A stretch of DNA of 64,000 bases from Flavobacteriales bacterium (GTDB lineage Bacteria; Bacteroidota; Bacteroidia; Flavobacteriales_D; Crocinitomicaceae): contig CANMUN010000009.1 of the NCBI GenBank assembly GCA_947500875.1, positions 1 through 64,000 on the forward strand, in the 5' to 3' direction. Position 1 is the first letter of the stretch. Each line of letters opens with the position of its first letter. Made by a program: the position numbers and the translations under genes. The notes below the pieces were generated by a model. The model searched no databases. It was not told the DNA's origin and saw nothing but the letters and a program-made list of their open reading frames with translations. Below, piece after piece: positions 35,123 to 44,120 of this stretch.

Positions 35123-36254
35123 CCTAGATGACCGCCATTTGCATCTTTCTTTAGCTCCTCATACCCTTTTTAAACCCGCCCCTCTTTTACGCTGCGGGAT
35201 TTTTACGTTGCTGGAAAGATACCGTCAACTTGATCCCGAAATGGAAATAGGCTTTCTAACGGTCGAATACCTCAACGGAAATTTTAAACCGCTAGAAAAA
35301 GCCATAACGGTAGACGCGGGCATAATACCAACATTGGAGTTTATCCAAGCATTAACACAACTGAACGACGGCGAGTTTCTTAGCATTCAACAAAAAACCG
35401 TGGCTCGGATTGGCGAGGGTCAATGCACAGAAAAAACGTTGGATTTAAACTTGTTCTACCTCCAAAATCGGTGGGATTTGCCGAAATTGAATGCTGAAAT
35501 TATGCAATTGGATTTTACAACCCTTACGCGCGGTAAAATATCGAAAGCCCCTCCTGTAAATTGCCGTATTATCGGCCCCAGTGAAGGATTTTTTATGGAA
35601 GAAGGCGCCATCGCACATGATGCCTCCTTTAATACAAGCAGCGGCCCGATTTATTTAGCGGCCAACTCGGAAGTGATGGAAGGATCCATGATTCGCGGCC
35701 CCTTTAGCTTAGGACAACGATCGCAGGTGAAAATGGGAGCGAAAATTTACGGCGCAACCACGGTTGGACCGGATTGCAAAGTTGGCGGTGAAATCAATAA
35801 CGTGATCTTCGAATCGTATTCAAACAAATCCCACGATGGATTTTTGGGTAACGGATATATCAGTTCCTGGTGCAACATCGGGGCTGACACCAACGCCTCT
35901 AATTTGATGAACAATTATGGAACAGTTGACGTGCACGACTATGCAACGGGTAAAACAACTTCCAGCGGTGAACAATTTGTTGGATTGCACATGGGGGACC
36001 ATGCTAAATGTGGAATTAATACCATGTTCAATACCGGCACAGCGGTTGGCGTAGCCTGCAACATTTACGGGCCCGGCTTCTTTAAAAAACACATTCCAAG
36101 CTTTAGTTTTGGAGAACCATCCAGGTTATTCCCTTACCGGTTTGATAAAGCCGTTGAGGGAATTGAAAGCATGATGGCGCGACGAAATCGCTCGTTATGC
36201 GAGAACGAACGTGCCGTTTTACTGCATCTTTGTAAAGAACGAGAATCATTTTAG
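35106..36254 (+). CDS. GlmU-like putative sugar nucleotidyltransferase with hexapeptide repeats
   Basis: The 382-aa protein has an N-terminal region (MPLRINLDDRHLH ... about 1-150) of the Bacteroidota 'NTP-transferase 4' type and a C-terminal left-handed beta-helix (about 165-345) with hexapeptide turns such as IYLAANSEVMEGSMIRGPFS and KVGGEINNVIFE. It is annotated in relatives as GlmU-family or sugar nucleotidyltransferase; the canonical GlmU pyrophosphorylase loop (LAAGxGTRM) is not seen, so the activity is uncertain. The track start at 35082 lies deeper in the symporter gene; the ATG at 35106 is chosen. It overlaps the convergent M14 gene by 9 nt. Confidence 0.85.
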   Translation: MPLRINLDDRHLHLSLAPHTLFKPAPLLRCGIFTLLERYRQLDPEMEIGFLTVEYLNGNFKPLEKAITVDAGIIPTLEFIQALTQLNDGEFLSIQQKTVARIGEGQCTEKTLDLNLFYLQNRWDLPKLNAEIMQLDFTTLTRGKISKAPPVNCRIIGPSEGFFMEEGAIAHDASFNTSSGPIYLAANSEVMEGSMIRGPFSLGQRSQVKMGAKIYGATTVGPDCKVGGEINNVIFESYSNKSHDGFLGNGYISSWCNIGADTNASNLMNNYGTVDVHDYATGKTTSSGEQFVGLHMGDHAKCGINTMFNTGTAVGVACNIYGPGFFKKHIPSFSFGEPSRLFPYRFDKAVEGIESMMARRNRSLCENERAVLLHLCKERESF

Positions 36255-37952
36255 CTCAAACACCGGAAGCATCATGTAGCTAGGTTCGAAATATGGGCTA
36301 TTTTGGTATAAAAAGTACAACTGTTGCCATTCCGATGCAGCAAATTCAGGGTCACTTGATTTCTTGGCTTCGTAGGCTTGCTTTAATTCCGGATTAGTTT
36401 TCAATATACTTCGAATTTTATCGACGAAAACGTAGTTGGAAAAATACTCTTTCTCCTGAAGGTAGGAATCAAAATAATTCCACGTAAAATAGGAGTCCTC
36501 TGCCTCAGGTTGCAGAACAGAATGTAAGAACAAGGATCCGTTTTGATTGCAAGGGACAATCACATCACCTGGTCGGAAAACCATAGATTTTTCCACCCTT
36601 TCGATAACTTTATTGGGGTGCATGTAATGGCCTTCGTACGGTTTGGAGATAGCATCAAAAGAACGAACAATTTGTGCTTTTACCGTTAATTTTTGAGCTT
36701 CTCGTAGTTCATTCATTACGATTCCTTGGGACTTCAATTGCTCTATTATGCGTCGTTCTTGTCCGCGAATAATGTAAAATCTCGGAATGCGTAAAGAGTC
36801 TTTTGGCGTATAGTGTTTATAGAACGGTATTGTTTTTTGATACGGCTGAGTCCGGTCATATTTCAAATGAGCAAGACCTGTTATATCATTCGTATCTCGT
36901 GTGGCTTGAAACCCTTTGAATATTAAGGAGTCCGCTTCATCGGTACGCACGTAATTATACCTAAAATGAGACAGGCTTCCCTCCCACTCGTGGGCATTTT
37001 CACGTGCCTTTTCAAGCGTGTTTTTGTTTTTCACGCACCATCGAACGAGTGAATACATAAAATCATGGGTGGCTCTTACGCGATTTGGAAAGGGCTTGAG
37101 CATATGCGTTTCAACGGTAAACGAAACCGTATTAAACAAAGAGGCATACCCCATGGCGTAGCGCGGCAAATCGTTAAATTGGTAAATTCCTGAGTCTGGA
37201 ATATCCTTGACGGTTTCCACATATGGGAAAAGGTCCCATTTTGAGGCTTTTAACTCTTGGGTTAACTGAGGAAGTAAGGTGCCGTAAATTAATTTTCGAA
37301 GCGAAGGAGCTATGCGTTCTCGAACGGAAGTAATATAGGTCAAAGTGTATTGGTAATCTGCCCCGTTGGAAACATGGTTATCTACGAATACATCCGGTTC
37401 TAATGCGTGAAAAATTCGAGCAAAGGTATGAGCATTTTCACTATCCATTTTTGTAAAGTCGCGGTTTAAATCCAAATTTTGAGCATTTCCTCTAAAACCG
37501 TATTCTTCCGGCCCGTTTTGATTGGCACGACTCGTGGAACTTCGGTTTAACATGCCCCCAACATTGTAGGCAGGAATAAAAGCCACCATAGGATCTAAGG
37601 GGTTAATGCTGTCTAGTTTTAGGTAATTTTCAGTATATATCAAACAGGCATTAATTCCATCCGGTTCACCGGGATGTATGGCATTATTGAACAAGAGCGT
37701 AGTTCCGTTTCGTGCTTTAGCGAAGGTTAATGCAGAATCTTTCGCTGCATTTAAAACGCAGAGGTAAATGGGCAAACCCGGAACATCCGAAGGCCCCATA
37801 TCAAACAGGAACATCCTTTCATTGGCTCGGTCCAAGGATTTTAAATGTGTAATAAGGCTAGCGTAATCAGGAGAAGTATTTCCAAGCCATGGATGCTGAC
37901 CCAGTGCGCTTAATGCTGTGATAAATAATAAAGCGGTACATGAACGTTTCAT
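36246..37952 (-). CDS. Secreted M14-family zinc carboxypeptidase-like protein
   Basis: The 568-aa protein starts with a signal peptide ([19 protein letters not shown]). The M14 zinc ligands are visible as [14 protein letters not shown] (HxxE) and [16 protein letters not shown] (His), with [17 protein letters not shown] between and a candidate catalytic Glu in [12 protein letters not shown]. The C-terminal half (about 340-568) is unassigned, and no T9SS sorting domain is seen. The ORF-track start at 37988 is GTG; the ATG at 37952 begins the signal peptide. It is divergent from trmD over 56 nt, with a near-consensus TACTTTTA box 7 nt before the start. Confidence 0.88.
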   Translation of the reverse strand: MKRSCTALLFITALSALGQHPWLGNTSPDYASLITHLKSLDRANERMFLFDMGPSDVPGLPIYLCVLNAAKDSALTFAKARNGTTLLFNNAIHPGEPDGINACLIYTENYLKLDSINPLDPMVAFIPAYNVGGMLNRSSTSRANQNGPEEYGFRGNAQNLDLNRDFTKMDSENAHTFARIFHALEPDVFVDNHVSNGADYQYTLTYITSVRERIAPSLRKLIYGTLLPQLTQELKASKWDLFPYVETVKDIPDSGIYQFNDLPRYAMGYASLFNTVSFTVETHMLKPFPNRVRATHDFMYSLVRWCVKNKNTLEKARENAHEWEGSLSHFRYNYVRTDEADSLIFKGFQATRDTNDITGLAHLKYDRTQPYQKTIPFYKHYTPKDSLRIPRFYIIRGQERRIIEQLKSQGIVMNELREAQKLTVKAQIVRSFDAISKPYEGHYMHPNKVIERVEKSMVFRPGDVIVPCNQNGSLFLHSVLQPEAEDSYFTWNYFDSYLQEKEYFSNYVFVDKIRSILKTNPELKQAYEAKKSSDPEFAASEWQQLYFLYQNSPYFEPSYMMLPVFELK

Positions 37953-37970
37953 TGCTCCGTAAAAGTACGT

Positions 37971-38005
37971 TTTGTCGGCGAATTCCACGGGTTTTCCTAC
38001 CTTTG
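37971..38005 (+). promoter_or_regulatory. Promoter of trmD
   Basis: TTTG at 37971-37974, a 23-nt spacer, TACCTTTG at 37998-38005, then AGT and the ATG at 38009. Full match to both Bacteroidota elements, with only 3 nt between box and start codon. Confidence 0.65.
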
Positions 38006-38008
38006 AGT

Positions 38009-38683
38009 ATGCGAATTGATATCATTACCGTTCTTCCCAAACTATTTGAAGGGCCATTTTCCGATTCTATATTGAAACGAGCACAAGATAAGGGATTGGT
38101 AGAAATCCATCTACACAACTTACGCGATTATTCGACGGACAAACACCGTAACGTGGACGACTATCAGTACGGAGGTGGTGCGGGTATGGTATTGCGCATT
38201 GAACCCATCGCTGCTTGTATTAACCAATTGAAAAGCGAAAGGGAATACGACGAAATTATTTACATGACCCCAGATGGCAAAGTTTTAGAACAAACAACGA
38301 GCAATCAAATGTCCACCTTGAAAAACATCATGGTGCTATGCGGTCACTATAAAGGAGTGGATGAAAGGGTTAGAAACCTATACATTACGCGAGAAATTTC
38401 CATTGGTTCTTATGTGCTTTCCGGTGGAGAACTTGCCGCTGCAGTTTTAGTGGATTCAATAATTCGCTTGATTCCAGGTGTTTTAGGCGATGAAACTTCC
38501 GCCCTTACGGACAGTTTTCAAGATCGACTTTTGGCACCCCCCGTTTATACTAGACCCGTTGAATTTCAAGGTCATAAAGTTCCCGATATTTTGATAAGTG
38601 GCGATTTTAAAGCCATTGAAGCATGGCGCGATGACCAAGCCCTTATACGAACTCGAGAGCGGCGCCCCGACCTGTTGGACTGA
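38009..38683 (+). CDS. trmD: tRNA (guanine-N1)-methyltransferase TrmD
   Basis: SAM-dependent formation of m1G37 in tRNAs, preventing +1 frameshifting. The 224-aa SPOUT protein has [17 protein letters not shown] at the start, [27 protein letters not shown], and the trefoil-knot loop [11 protein letters not shown]. The track start at 37940 overlaps the divergent M14 gene; the ATG at 38009 follows TACCTTTG by 3 nt. It is not next to rpsP, rimM or rplS, unlike the classical operon; aspC follows with its own promoter. Confidence 0.96.
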   Translation: MRIDIITVLPKLFEGPFSDSILKRAQDKGLVEIHLHNLRDYSTDKHRNVDDYQYGGGAGMVLRIEPIAACINQLKSEREYDEIIYMTPDGKVLEQTTSNQMSTLKNIMVLCGHYKGVDERVRNLYITREISIGSYVLSGGELAAAVLVDSIIRLIPGVLGDETSALTDSFQDRLLAPPVYTRPVEFQGHKVPDILISGDFKAIEAWRDDQALIRTRERRPDLLD

Positions 38684-38708
38684 GCTTAAAGGAGAATTGT
38701 TACCTTTG
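38675..38708 (+). promoter_or_regulatory. Promoter of aspC-rfaE1-menG
   Basis: TTG at 38675-38677, a 23-nt spacer and TACCTTTG at 38701-38708, then CAAC and the ATG at 38713. Confidence 0.6.
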
Positions 38709-38712
38709 CAAC

Positions 38713-39909
38713 ATGATACATTTATCCGATCGTTTGAATGCCATGGAAGAATCAGCCACTTTGGCCATGGCGAGGCTGAGTAGAACATTGCGCTCAGAAG
38801 GAAAAGATATCATTTCCTTATCGTTGGGAGAACCCGATTTCAACACCCCCCAATTCATCAAAGATGCAGCTATTAAAGCCATCAATGAAAACTACACCAC
38901 CTATACCCCCGTTGCCGGATACGATGAACTTCGCGAGAAAATTGCCCATAAGTTATTGCGCGATAATGGATTAACATACACGAAGGACCAAATCGTCGTT
39001 TCAACCGGTGCAAAACAGTCCATTGCCAATGCTGTCCTGAGCATTATTAATCCAGGGGACGAAGTCATTATTCCTGCCCCTTACTGGGTTTCCTACATTG
39101 AAATCGTTAAAATGGCCGGTGGTATTCCCGTGGTAATTGAAGCTACCGTTGAAGAAGATTTTAAGATCTCCGGTGAACAACTGGAACAGGCCATTACACC
39201 AAGAACCAAAATGTTCATTTTCTCCTCTCCGTGCAATCCGACAGGTTCCGTATACTCCTACAAGGAATTGGAATCATTAGCCAAAGTACTGGAGCGCCAC
39301 CCCCACATGGTGGCACTGTCCGATGAGATTTACGAACACATCAATTTTATTGGAGCCCATCAGAGTTTAGCGCAGTTTACCACTATTTTTGATCAAGTAA
39401 TTACCGTAAACGGAGCCTCCAAAGCCTGGGCGATGACGGGATGGCGATTAGGTTATTTGGCTGCAAGCAAGCCCATCGCTGATGCTTGCAATAAAATCCA
39501 AGGGCAATTTACTTCTGGAACAAATTCCATTACCCAGCGTGCCGCCATGGTTGCGATGGATGCCGATCCAAAAATACTTGCAGAAATGGTGCTGACTTTT
39601 GAGAAACGAAGGGATTTAGTGCTCAATTATTTACTGAAAATCCCAGGTATTAAAGTCAATAAACCTACCGGTGCGTTTTACCTTTTTCCAGATGTTTCCT
39701 ACTATTTTGGCGCAAGCTTTGAAAATTATACGATAAACAATGGTAAGGATTTGTGCATGTACCTGCTTCAAGAGGCGAACATTGCGTTGGTCGACGGGTC
39801 AGGTTTTGGTGCGCCAAAATGCATTCGAATCAGTTATGCCACTTCGGAAGAGCTATTGGAAAAAGCCATGCAACGTCTAACAGAAGCCCTAGCAAAGCTC
39901 CGAAAATGA
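38713..39909 (+). CDS. aspC: Class I pyridoxal-phosphate aminotransferase (aspartate aminotransferase)
   Basis: Transfers amino groups between aspartate and 2-oxoglutarate. The 398-aa protein has SLGEPDFNTP near the N-terminus, VSTGAKQSIANA, SSPCNPTGSVYS, the PLP lysine in NGASKAWAMTGWRLGYLA, and RISYATSEELL with the carboxylate-binding Arg. It belongs to subgroup I-gamma, so prephenate or other keto acids could also be substrates. Its stop overlaps the next start as ATGA. Confidence 0.9.
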   Translation: MIHLSDRLNAMEESATLAMARLSRTLRSEGKDIISLSLGEPDFNTPQFIKDAAIKAINENYTTYTPVAGYDELREKIAHKLLRDNGLTYTKDQIVVSTGAKQSIANAVLSIINPGDEVIIPAPYWVSYIEIVKMAGGIPVVIEATVEEDFKISGEQLEQAITPRTKMFIFSSPCNPTGSVYSYKELESLAKVLERHPHMVALSDEIYEHINFIGAHQSLAQFTTIFDQVITVNGASKAWAMTGWRLGYLAASKPIADACNKIQGQFTSGTNSITQRAAMVAMDADPKILAEMVLTFEKRRDLVLNYLLKIPGIKVNKPTGAFYLFPDVSYYFGASFENYTINNGKDLCMYLLQEANIALVDGSGFGAPKCIRISYATSEELLEKAMQRLTEALAKLRK

Positions 39910-40898
39910 AGTTAACTGAAGTTTTCGAGGGATTCCAAAACAAGCGAATTGCCATCGTCGGCGACGTCATGTTAGATACTTATATCATGGGGAAAGTCCA
40001 CCGCATGAGCCCAGAAGCACCTGTTCCTATTTTGCTTTTAAACCAAGAAGACCAACGCCTCGGAGGCGCGGCAAATGTCGCCCTCAATTTAAAGGCTTTA
40101 GGTGCAGAAGTTTTCCTCTGCTCAGTGGTTGGTAAAGACTTGCAGGGTTTAAAACTCATCGAATTACTCCAAGATGCAGGAATTGAATGTTCTGGCATTT
40201 TACAAGATGATTCCCGGAAAACCACGGTCAAAACAAGGGTTTTATCAGGATCACAGCATTTATTACGGATTGACCAAGAAGACCTTCATGCTTTGGAAAA
40301 CGCTGTAGCACATCGTCTCATAAATTGCGTTGAGCACTTGATCAACCAGGGCATTGATGCCTTAATTTTTGAGGACTACAACAAAGGTGTACTAACGGAA
40401 GAGGTTATCGTTCAATGCATAGCATTTGCCAGGGCCCATGGTGTCGTGACGTGTGTAGACCCCAAAAAAGACCATTTCTTTTCTTATCAAAACGTTGATC
40501 TATTCAAACCCAATTTGAAGGAACTCAAGGACGGTTTAGGATGCGAAATCAATCCAAGATCGTTAGCAACTTTAACCAATGCTTCCTCCAAATTAAGGGA
40601 TCGATTGAACCATAAAACCTCCTTAATTACCCTATCCGAATTTGGAGTCTTCGTAGACGATGGAAGTCAAGAATTCATCATTCCCTCTCATTTTCGAGAC
40701 ATTTCGGATGTAAGTGGGGCCGGTGATACCGTGATTGCAGTGGCCACGCTTGCCCTTTGTTCTGGTCTTTCCATGAAACAAGTGGCTGCATTAGCAAATC
40801 TTGCAGGAGGAATGGTTTGTGAACACTCCGGGGTTGTAAGTGTTAATCGATTGGAGCTGTTGAATGAGGCGAATAAACTGAAAGAATTCCATGACTAA
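39906..40898 (+). CDS. rfaE1: PfkB-family sugar kinase, RfaE1/HldE kinase-domain type
   Basis: Likely D-glycero-beta-D-manno-heptose-7-phosphate kinase for ADP-heptose and lipopolysaccharide core synthesis. The 330-aa ribokinase fold shows IAIVGDVMLDTYIMGKVHR, PEAPVPILLLNQEDQRLGGAANVALN, CVDPKKDHFFSY and the catalytic DVSGAGDTVIAVATL. It lacks the HldE cytidylyl/adenylyltransferase half. The start at 39906 (ATGA overlap with aspC) replaces the track start at 39753, which lies within aspC. It overlaps the next gene by 8 nt. Confidence 0.87.
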   Translation: MKLTEVFEGFQNKRIAIVGDVMLDTYIMGKVHRMSPEAPVPILLLNQEDQRLGGAANVALNLKALGAEVFLCSVVGKDLQGLKLIELLQDAGIECSGILQDDSRKTTVKTRVLSGSQHLLRIDQEDLHALENAVAHRLINCVEHLINQGIDALIFEDYNKGVLTEEVIVQCIAFARAHGVVTCVDPKKDHFFSYQNVDLFKPNLKELKDGLGCEINPRSLATLTNASSKLRDRLNHKTSLITLSEFGVFVDDGSQEFIIPSHFRDISDVSGAGDTVIAVATLALCSGLSMKQVAALANLAGGMVCEHSGVVSVNRLELLNEANKLKEFHD

Positions 40899-41619
40899 AC
40901 CCGTTGTTAAACCCTACAATACCGAACAATCGAAAAAAGAGGAAGTAACCTCGATGTTCAACAACATCGCACATAGGTATGACTTTATGAACCACTTTCT
41001 CTCTTTAGGAATCGACCGAATTTGGCGAAGGAAGGCAGTAAATGCTTTGAAAAGCCTTGAGCCGAAAATGCTGTTAGACATCGCAACAGGCACGGGGGAT
41101 TTTGCGATTGCTCTCTTGAAACTTAAACCGAAGAAAATCATCGGAATGGATATTTCGAAAGGAATGTTGGAGGTGGGTAAAAAGAAAATGCAAGAGCGTA
41201 AAGTAGATCACATCATTGATATGCAGCACGGTGACTCAGAAAACCTACCTTTTGAATCGGAAACTTTCGATGCGGTTACTGTAGCTTTTGGTGTTCGTAA
41301 CTTTGAAAATTTAAAGCTTGGGCTTTCAGAAATACTACGGGTTACCCGATCTGGCGGTAAGGTTGTAATCCTGGAATTTTCTAAACCCAAAAAATTCCCG
41401 ATAAAGCAGTCCTTTGCCCTATACTCAAAATACGTCATTCCATTTTTTGGGAAGAACATTGCGAAGGATGAAAAAGCCTATGCGTATTTACCCGAAAGCG
41501 TCAGCGTTTTTCCAGAAGGCAAGGAATTCACCGACATCCTTACAGAATTAGGTTACCATAACGTGAAAGCGGAAACCCTGAGTGGAGGAATTGCCACGCT
41601 TTACACCGGCACGAAATAA
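40891..41619 (+). CDS. ubiE: Demethylmenaquinone methyltransferase (UbiE/MenG)
   Basis: SAM-dependent C-methylation, the last step of menaquinone synthesis. The 242-aa protein contains MFNNIAHRYDFMNHFLSLG, the SAM motif LLDIATGTGDFAIALL, DAVTVAFGVRNFENL and the C-terminal SGGIATLYTG characteristic of UbiE/MenG. A menaquinone role is inferred because Bacteroidota use MK. Its start overlaps the kinase gene by 8 nt; porT lies 36 nt downstream, a neighbourhood I recall from other Bacteroidota. Confidence 0.95.
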   Translation: MTKPVVKPYNTEQSKKEEVTSMFNNIAHRYDFMNHFLSLGIDRIWRRKAVNALKSLEPKMLLDIATGTGDFAIALLKLKPKKIIGMDISKGMLEVGKKKMQERKVDHIIDMQHGDSENLPFESETFDAVTVAFGVRNFENLKLGLSEILRVTRSGGKVVILEFSKPKKFPIKQSFALYSKYVIPFFGKNIAKDEKAYAYLPESVSVFPEGKEFTDILTELGYHNVKAETLSGGIATLYTGTK

Positions 41620-41655
41620 TGCAACTAAATCGGTATTTTTACGTTACCCCATCCG

Positions 41656-42366
41656 ATGCGTTTAATCTTATGCTTTAGCCTTTTTTGGGTCTCGTTTACT
41701 GTTCTAGGTCAGAAGTTCAAACAAGAGCGTTATAAAAACTTCGACCGACGCCTGTTCCATTTCGGATTTATGTTGGGTTTTAACACTTCTGATTTCACCC
41801 TCTACCCTGAATTAATTAATTACGAAAATTATGGCATCTTATCCGTTGTAAACGATGCACAACCTGGAGGACAACTCGGAATACTAACCACCATGCGCAT
41901 TGGAACTCCCATGGTACGATTGCGTTTTATCCCCACCATTTCCTTTCAGGAACGGTCCATTAAATACCGCTATGAAGATACGAGTAAGCTTGGTTATCGA
42001 TTGGAGGACGAACGGGTCAACTCAACCAATTTGGATTTTCCATTGATGTTGCAATTCCGTACGCGCCGCCTGAACAATTTTGCCGCCTATTGTTTGGTGG
42101 GCGGACAGTATTCCATTGATTTACAATCGCAAGAAAAAGCATCCCAAAATTATATTGACCCATTCATTAAGATTAAACGAACGGATTGGCAAGGCCAAAT
42201 AGGTGCGGGACTTGAGTTTTTTGCACCGTACTTTAAGTTTGGGTTAGAATTAAAGTTTACCCATGGATTTGGGAATGTTTTTGTGAAGGACAATACCTAC
42301 ATTGCTGCCCCAATCAGAACCTTATACAACCGAGGCTGGGTGGTTTCCTTTATATTTGAAGGATGA
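41656..42366 (+). CDS. porT: PorT-like type IX secretion outer-membrane beta-barrel protein
   Basis: T9SS component needed for export of CTD proteins. The 236-aa protein has a signal peptide (MRLILCFSLFWVSFTVLGQ), the early motif NFDRRLFHFGFMLGFNTSDF, and alternating strand patterns ending in an aromatic-rich strand (NRGWVVSFIFEG), as expected of an outer-membrane barrel. The position after ubiE/menG agrees with porT/sprT in other genomes (recalled, not searched). A TATTTTTA box precedes it. Its stop overlaps the FAD gene start as ATGA. Confidence 0.85.
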   Translation: MRLILCFSLFWVSFTVLGQKFKQERYKNFDRRLFHFGFMLGFNTSDFTLYPELINYENYGILSVVNDAQPGGQLGILTTMRIGTPMVRLRFIPTISFQERSIKYRYEDTSKLGYRLEDERVNSTNLDFPLMLQFRTRRLNNFAAYCLVGGQYSIDLQSQEKASQNYIDPFIKIKRTDWQGQIGAGLEFFAPYFKFGLELKFTHGFGNVFVKDNTYIAAPIRTLYNRGWVVSFIFEG

Positions 42367-43892
42367 TTCATACGTTTTCATTCGCTTGTTCACCCGAAGA
42401 AGCTCAAAATGAAGCTTTTATTCAACAGCAGATTGCGGCAGAATGTGGACCTCAATTCGTTCATTACCGTTGGAAAAAACGAAGCATTGACGCTCGATCT
42501 CGTAACATTAAAATCAATGCAACCCTCGAGTGCTCCGAATCTCCATTGCCTTCAAGAATTAGAAGCTTCACCTTTAATAACGTAATCCAATGCCCTGAAA
42601 TTCATATTATTGGAGCTGGACCCGCAGGACTTTTTGCTGCCTTGTTCGCCCTCATGAACGGACGTAAGCCCGTGATCTTTGAACGAGGTAAAGACGTGCG
42701 ATTACGCCGACGAGACTTGGCCCAAATCGGACGTTTGCAAACCATTAACGAGGAATCAAACTATTGTTTTGGTGAAGGGGGAGCCGGTACCTATTCCGAC
42801 GGAAAGCTCTACACTCGATCCAAGAAACGAGGCGAAGTACAGCTTGTATTGGAATTACTGGTACATTTTGGGGCGGATGAAAACATTTTAGTCGATGCAC
42901 ACCCGCACATCGGAACGAATAAACTTCCTAAGATTATTGAAAATATTCGTGAATTCATTCGTGCCAAAGGTGGGGAAGTTCATTTTGACTCCAAATTAAC
43001 TGGACTTCGACGTAAGGGAAGAGCGCTATCCCATCTTGAAATCAATAAATCGCTCATTGTTCCTGTAAATCAGGTGATTCTTGCCACGGGGCATTCGGCG
43101 CGAGACGTGTTTTATTTGTTACATCAAGCTGGGATTCAAATCTTACCCAAACCTTTTGCCTTAGGTGTACGTGTGGAGCATGCTCAGGAACTCATCGATC
43201 GTCTGCAATACCATGGTCGATTAAACGATGAATTCCTCCCCCCTGCCTCCTATTCTTTGGTGGAACAAGTGGACGGCAAAGGCGTGTATTCTTTCTGCAT
43301 GTGTCCGGGCGGAATCATTGCCCCATGCGCCACTCGAAACGGAGAGGTAGTGACCAATGGATGGTCGCCGTCGAAACGCAACAACCCTTACGCCAATTCG
43401 GGAATCGTGGTGGCTATTGAACCATCGGACTTCGAAAACCCTTTGGATCCCTTGGTTTGTTTGAAGTTTCAAGAATCCGTGGAACGCGCGTGCCATGATG
43501 CCGCTGGCAACCATCAACACGCACCAGCTCAACGATTAAAAGATTTCGTCGATGGCAAGAAATCGGATAGTTTCCCCAGATCCAGTTACACACCTGGAAT
43601 TGTCAGTGTTCGATTGGATCAAGTATTACCAAGGTTTGTAGCCGATAGGTTGCAAAAGGCTTTCCGCGCATTTAACCAGAAAATGCCCGGATTTTTAACC
43701 AACGATGCCGTAGTGCATGCGCCTGAATCACGTACCTCCTCCCCTGTTTTGATACCAAGAGATCGGGAACGATTGCATCACGTGGAGGTCAGGAACTTAT
43801 ACCCCTGTGCCGAGGGAGCAGGTTACGCCGGAGGCATTGTATCCGCAGCGATCGATGGAATGAACTGTGTGGAGGCTATTATTAGTCAATAA
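42363..43892 (+). CDS. FAD-dependent oxidoreductase (COG2509-type)
   Basis: The 509-aa protein has an N-terminal region of about 80 residues, then the dinucleotide-binding HIIGAGPAGLFAALFAL with E-R-G at the end of strand 2 (PVIFERGKDVRLRRRDL), CFGEGGAGTYSDGKLYTR, and a C-terminal FAD motif YPCAEGAGYAGGIVSAAIDG. This is the widespread uncharacterised FAD-dependent dehydrogenase family. Substrate and partner are unknown. It is translationally coupled to porT (ATGA), but a T9SS role is not implied. Its end overlaps a convergent small ORF by 11 nt. Confidence 0.92.
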   Translation: MIHTFSFACSPEEAQNEAFIQQQIAAECGPQFVHYRWKKRSIDARSRNIKINATLECSESPLPSRIRSFTFNNVIQCPEIHIIGAGPAGLFAALFALMNGRKPVIFERGKDVRLRRRDLAQIGRLQTINEESNYCFGEGGAGTYSDGKLYTRSKKRGEVQLVLELLVHFGADENILVDAHPHIGTNKLPKIIENIREFIRAKGGEVHFDSKLTGLRRKGRALSHLEINKSLIVPVNQVILATGHSARDVFYLLHQAGIQILPKPFALGVRVEHAQELIDRLQYHGRLNDEFLPPASYSLVEQVDGKGVYSFCMCPGGIIAPCATRNGEVVTNGWSPSKRNNPYANSGIVVAIEPSDFENPLDPLVCLKFQESVERACHDAAGNHQHAPAQRLKDFVDGKKSDSFPRSSYTPGIVSVRLDQVLPRFVADRLQKAFRAFNQKMPGFLTNDAVVHAPESRTSSPVLIPRDRERLHHVEVRNLYPCAEGAGYAGGIVSAAIDGMNCVEAIISQ

Positions 43893-44115
43893 TCCAACGT
43901 CCACCGTTTTGTTCCTTCATGTGTTCTTTTAACCGAAGAAATCTGCGTACATCTTCTTGTCGTATCTTAATCATTCCGAAGGTTATTTCAGGCGAAGTAT
44001 TTTGTTGGGTGATTTCAAAAATGGCACCCGGATAATCAACTAAAAAACCTGCGGTGCAAATTTGATTCCAATAAGACTGAGAGATACGCCCTACTTCAGT
44101 TAAATCGTCCGACAT
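43882..44115 (-). CDS. Small hypothetical protein downstream of the GldL-like gene
   Basis: The 77-aa product (MSDDLTEVGRISQSYWNQIC...) has no recognised domain or signal. It starts 5 nt after the stop of the GldL-like gene on the same strand, which argues for a real co-transcribed gene. Against it, it is short and its 3' end overlaps the convergent FAD gene by 11 nt. Confidence 0.55.
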   Translation of the reverse strand: MSDDLTEVGRISQSYWNQICTAGFLVDYPGAIFEITQQNTSPEITFGMIKIRQEDVRRFLRLKEHMKEQNGGRWIID

Positions 44116-44120
44116 CCTTC

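Noticed and set aside
37940-38009. Long N-terminal extension of trmD
   Set aside because: It would overlap the divergent M14 gene and precede the TACCTTTG box; TrmD homologues start at [10 protein letters not shown].
43221-43532. 103-aa minus ORF
   Set aside because: Antisense to the FAD-dependent oxidoreductase, with no support.
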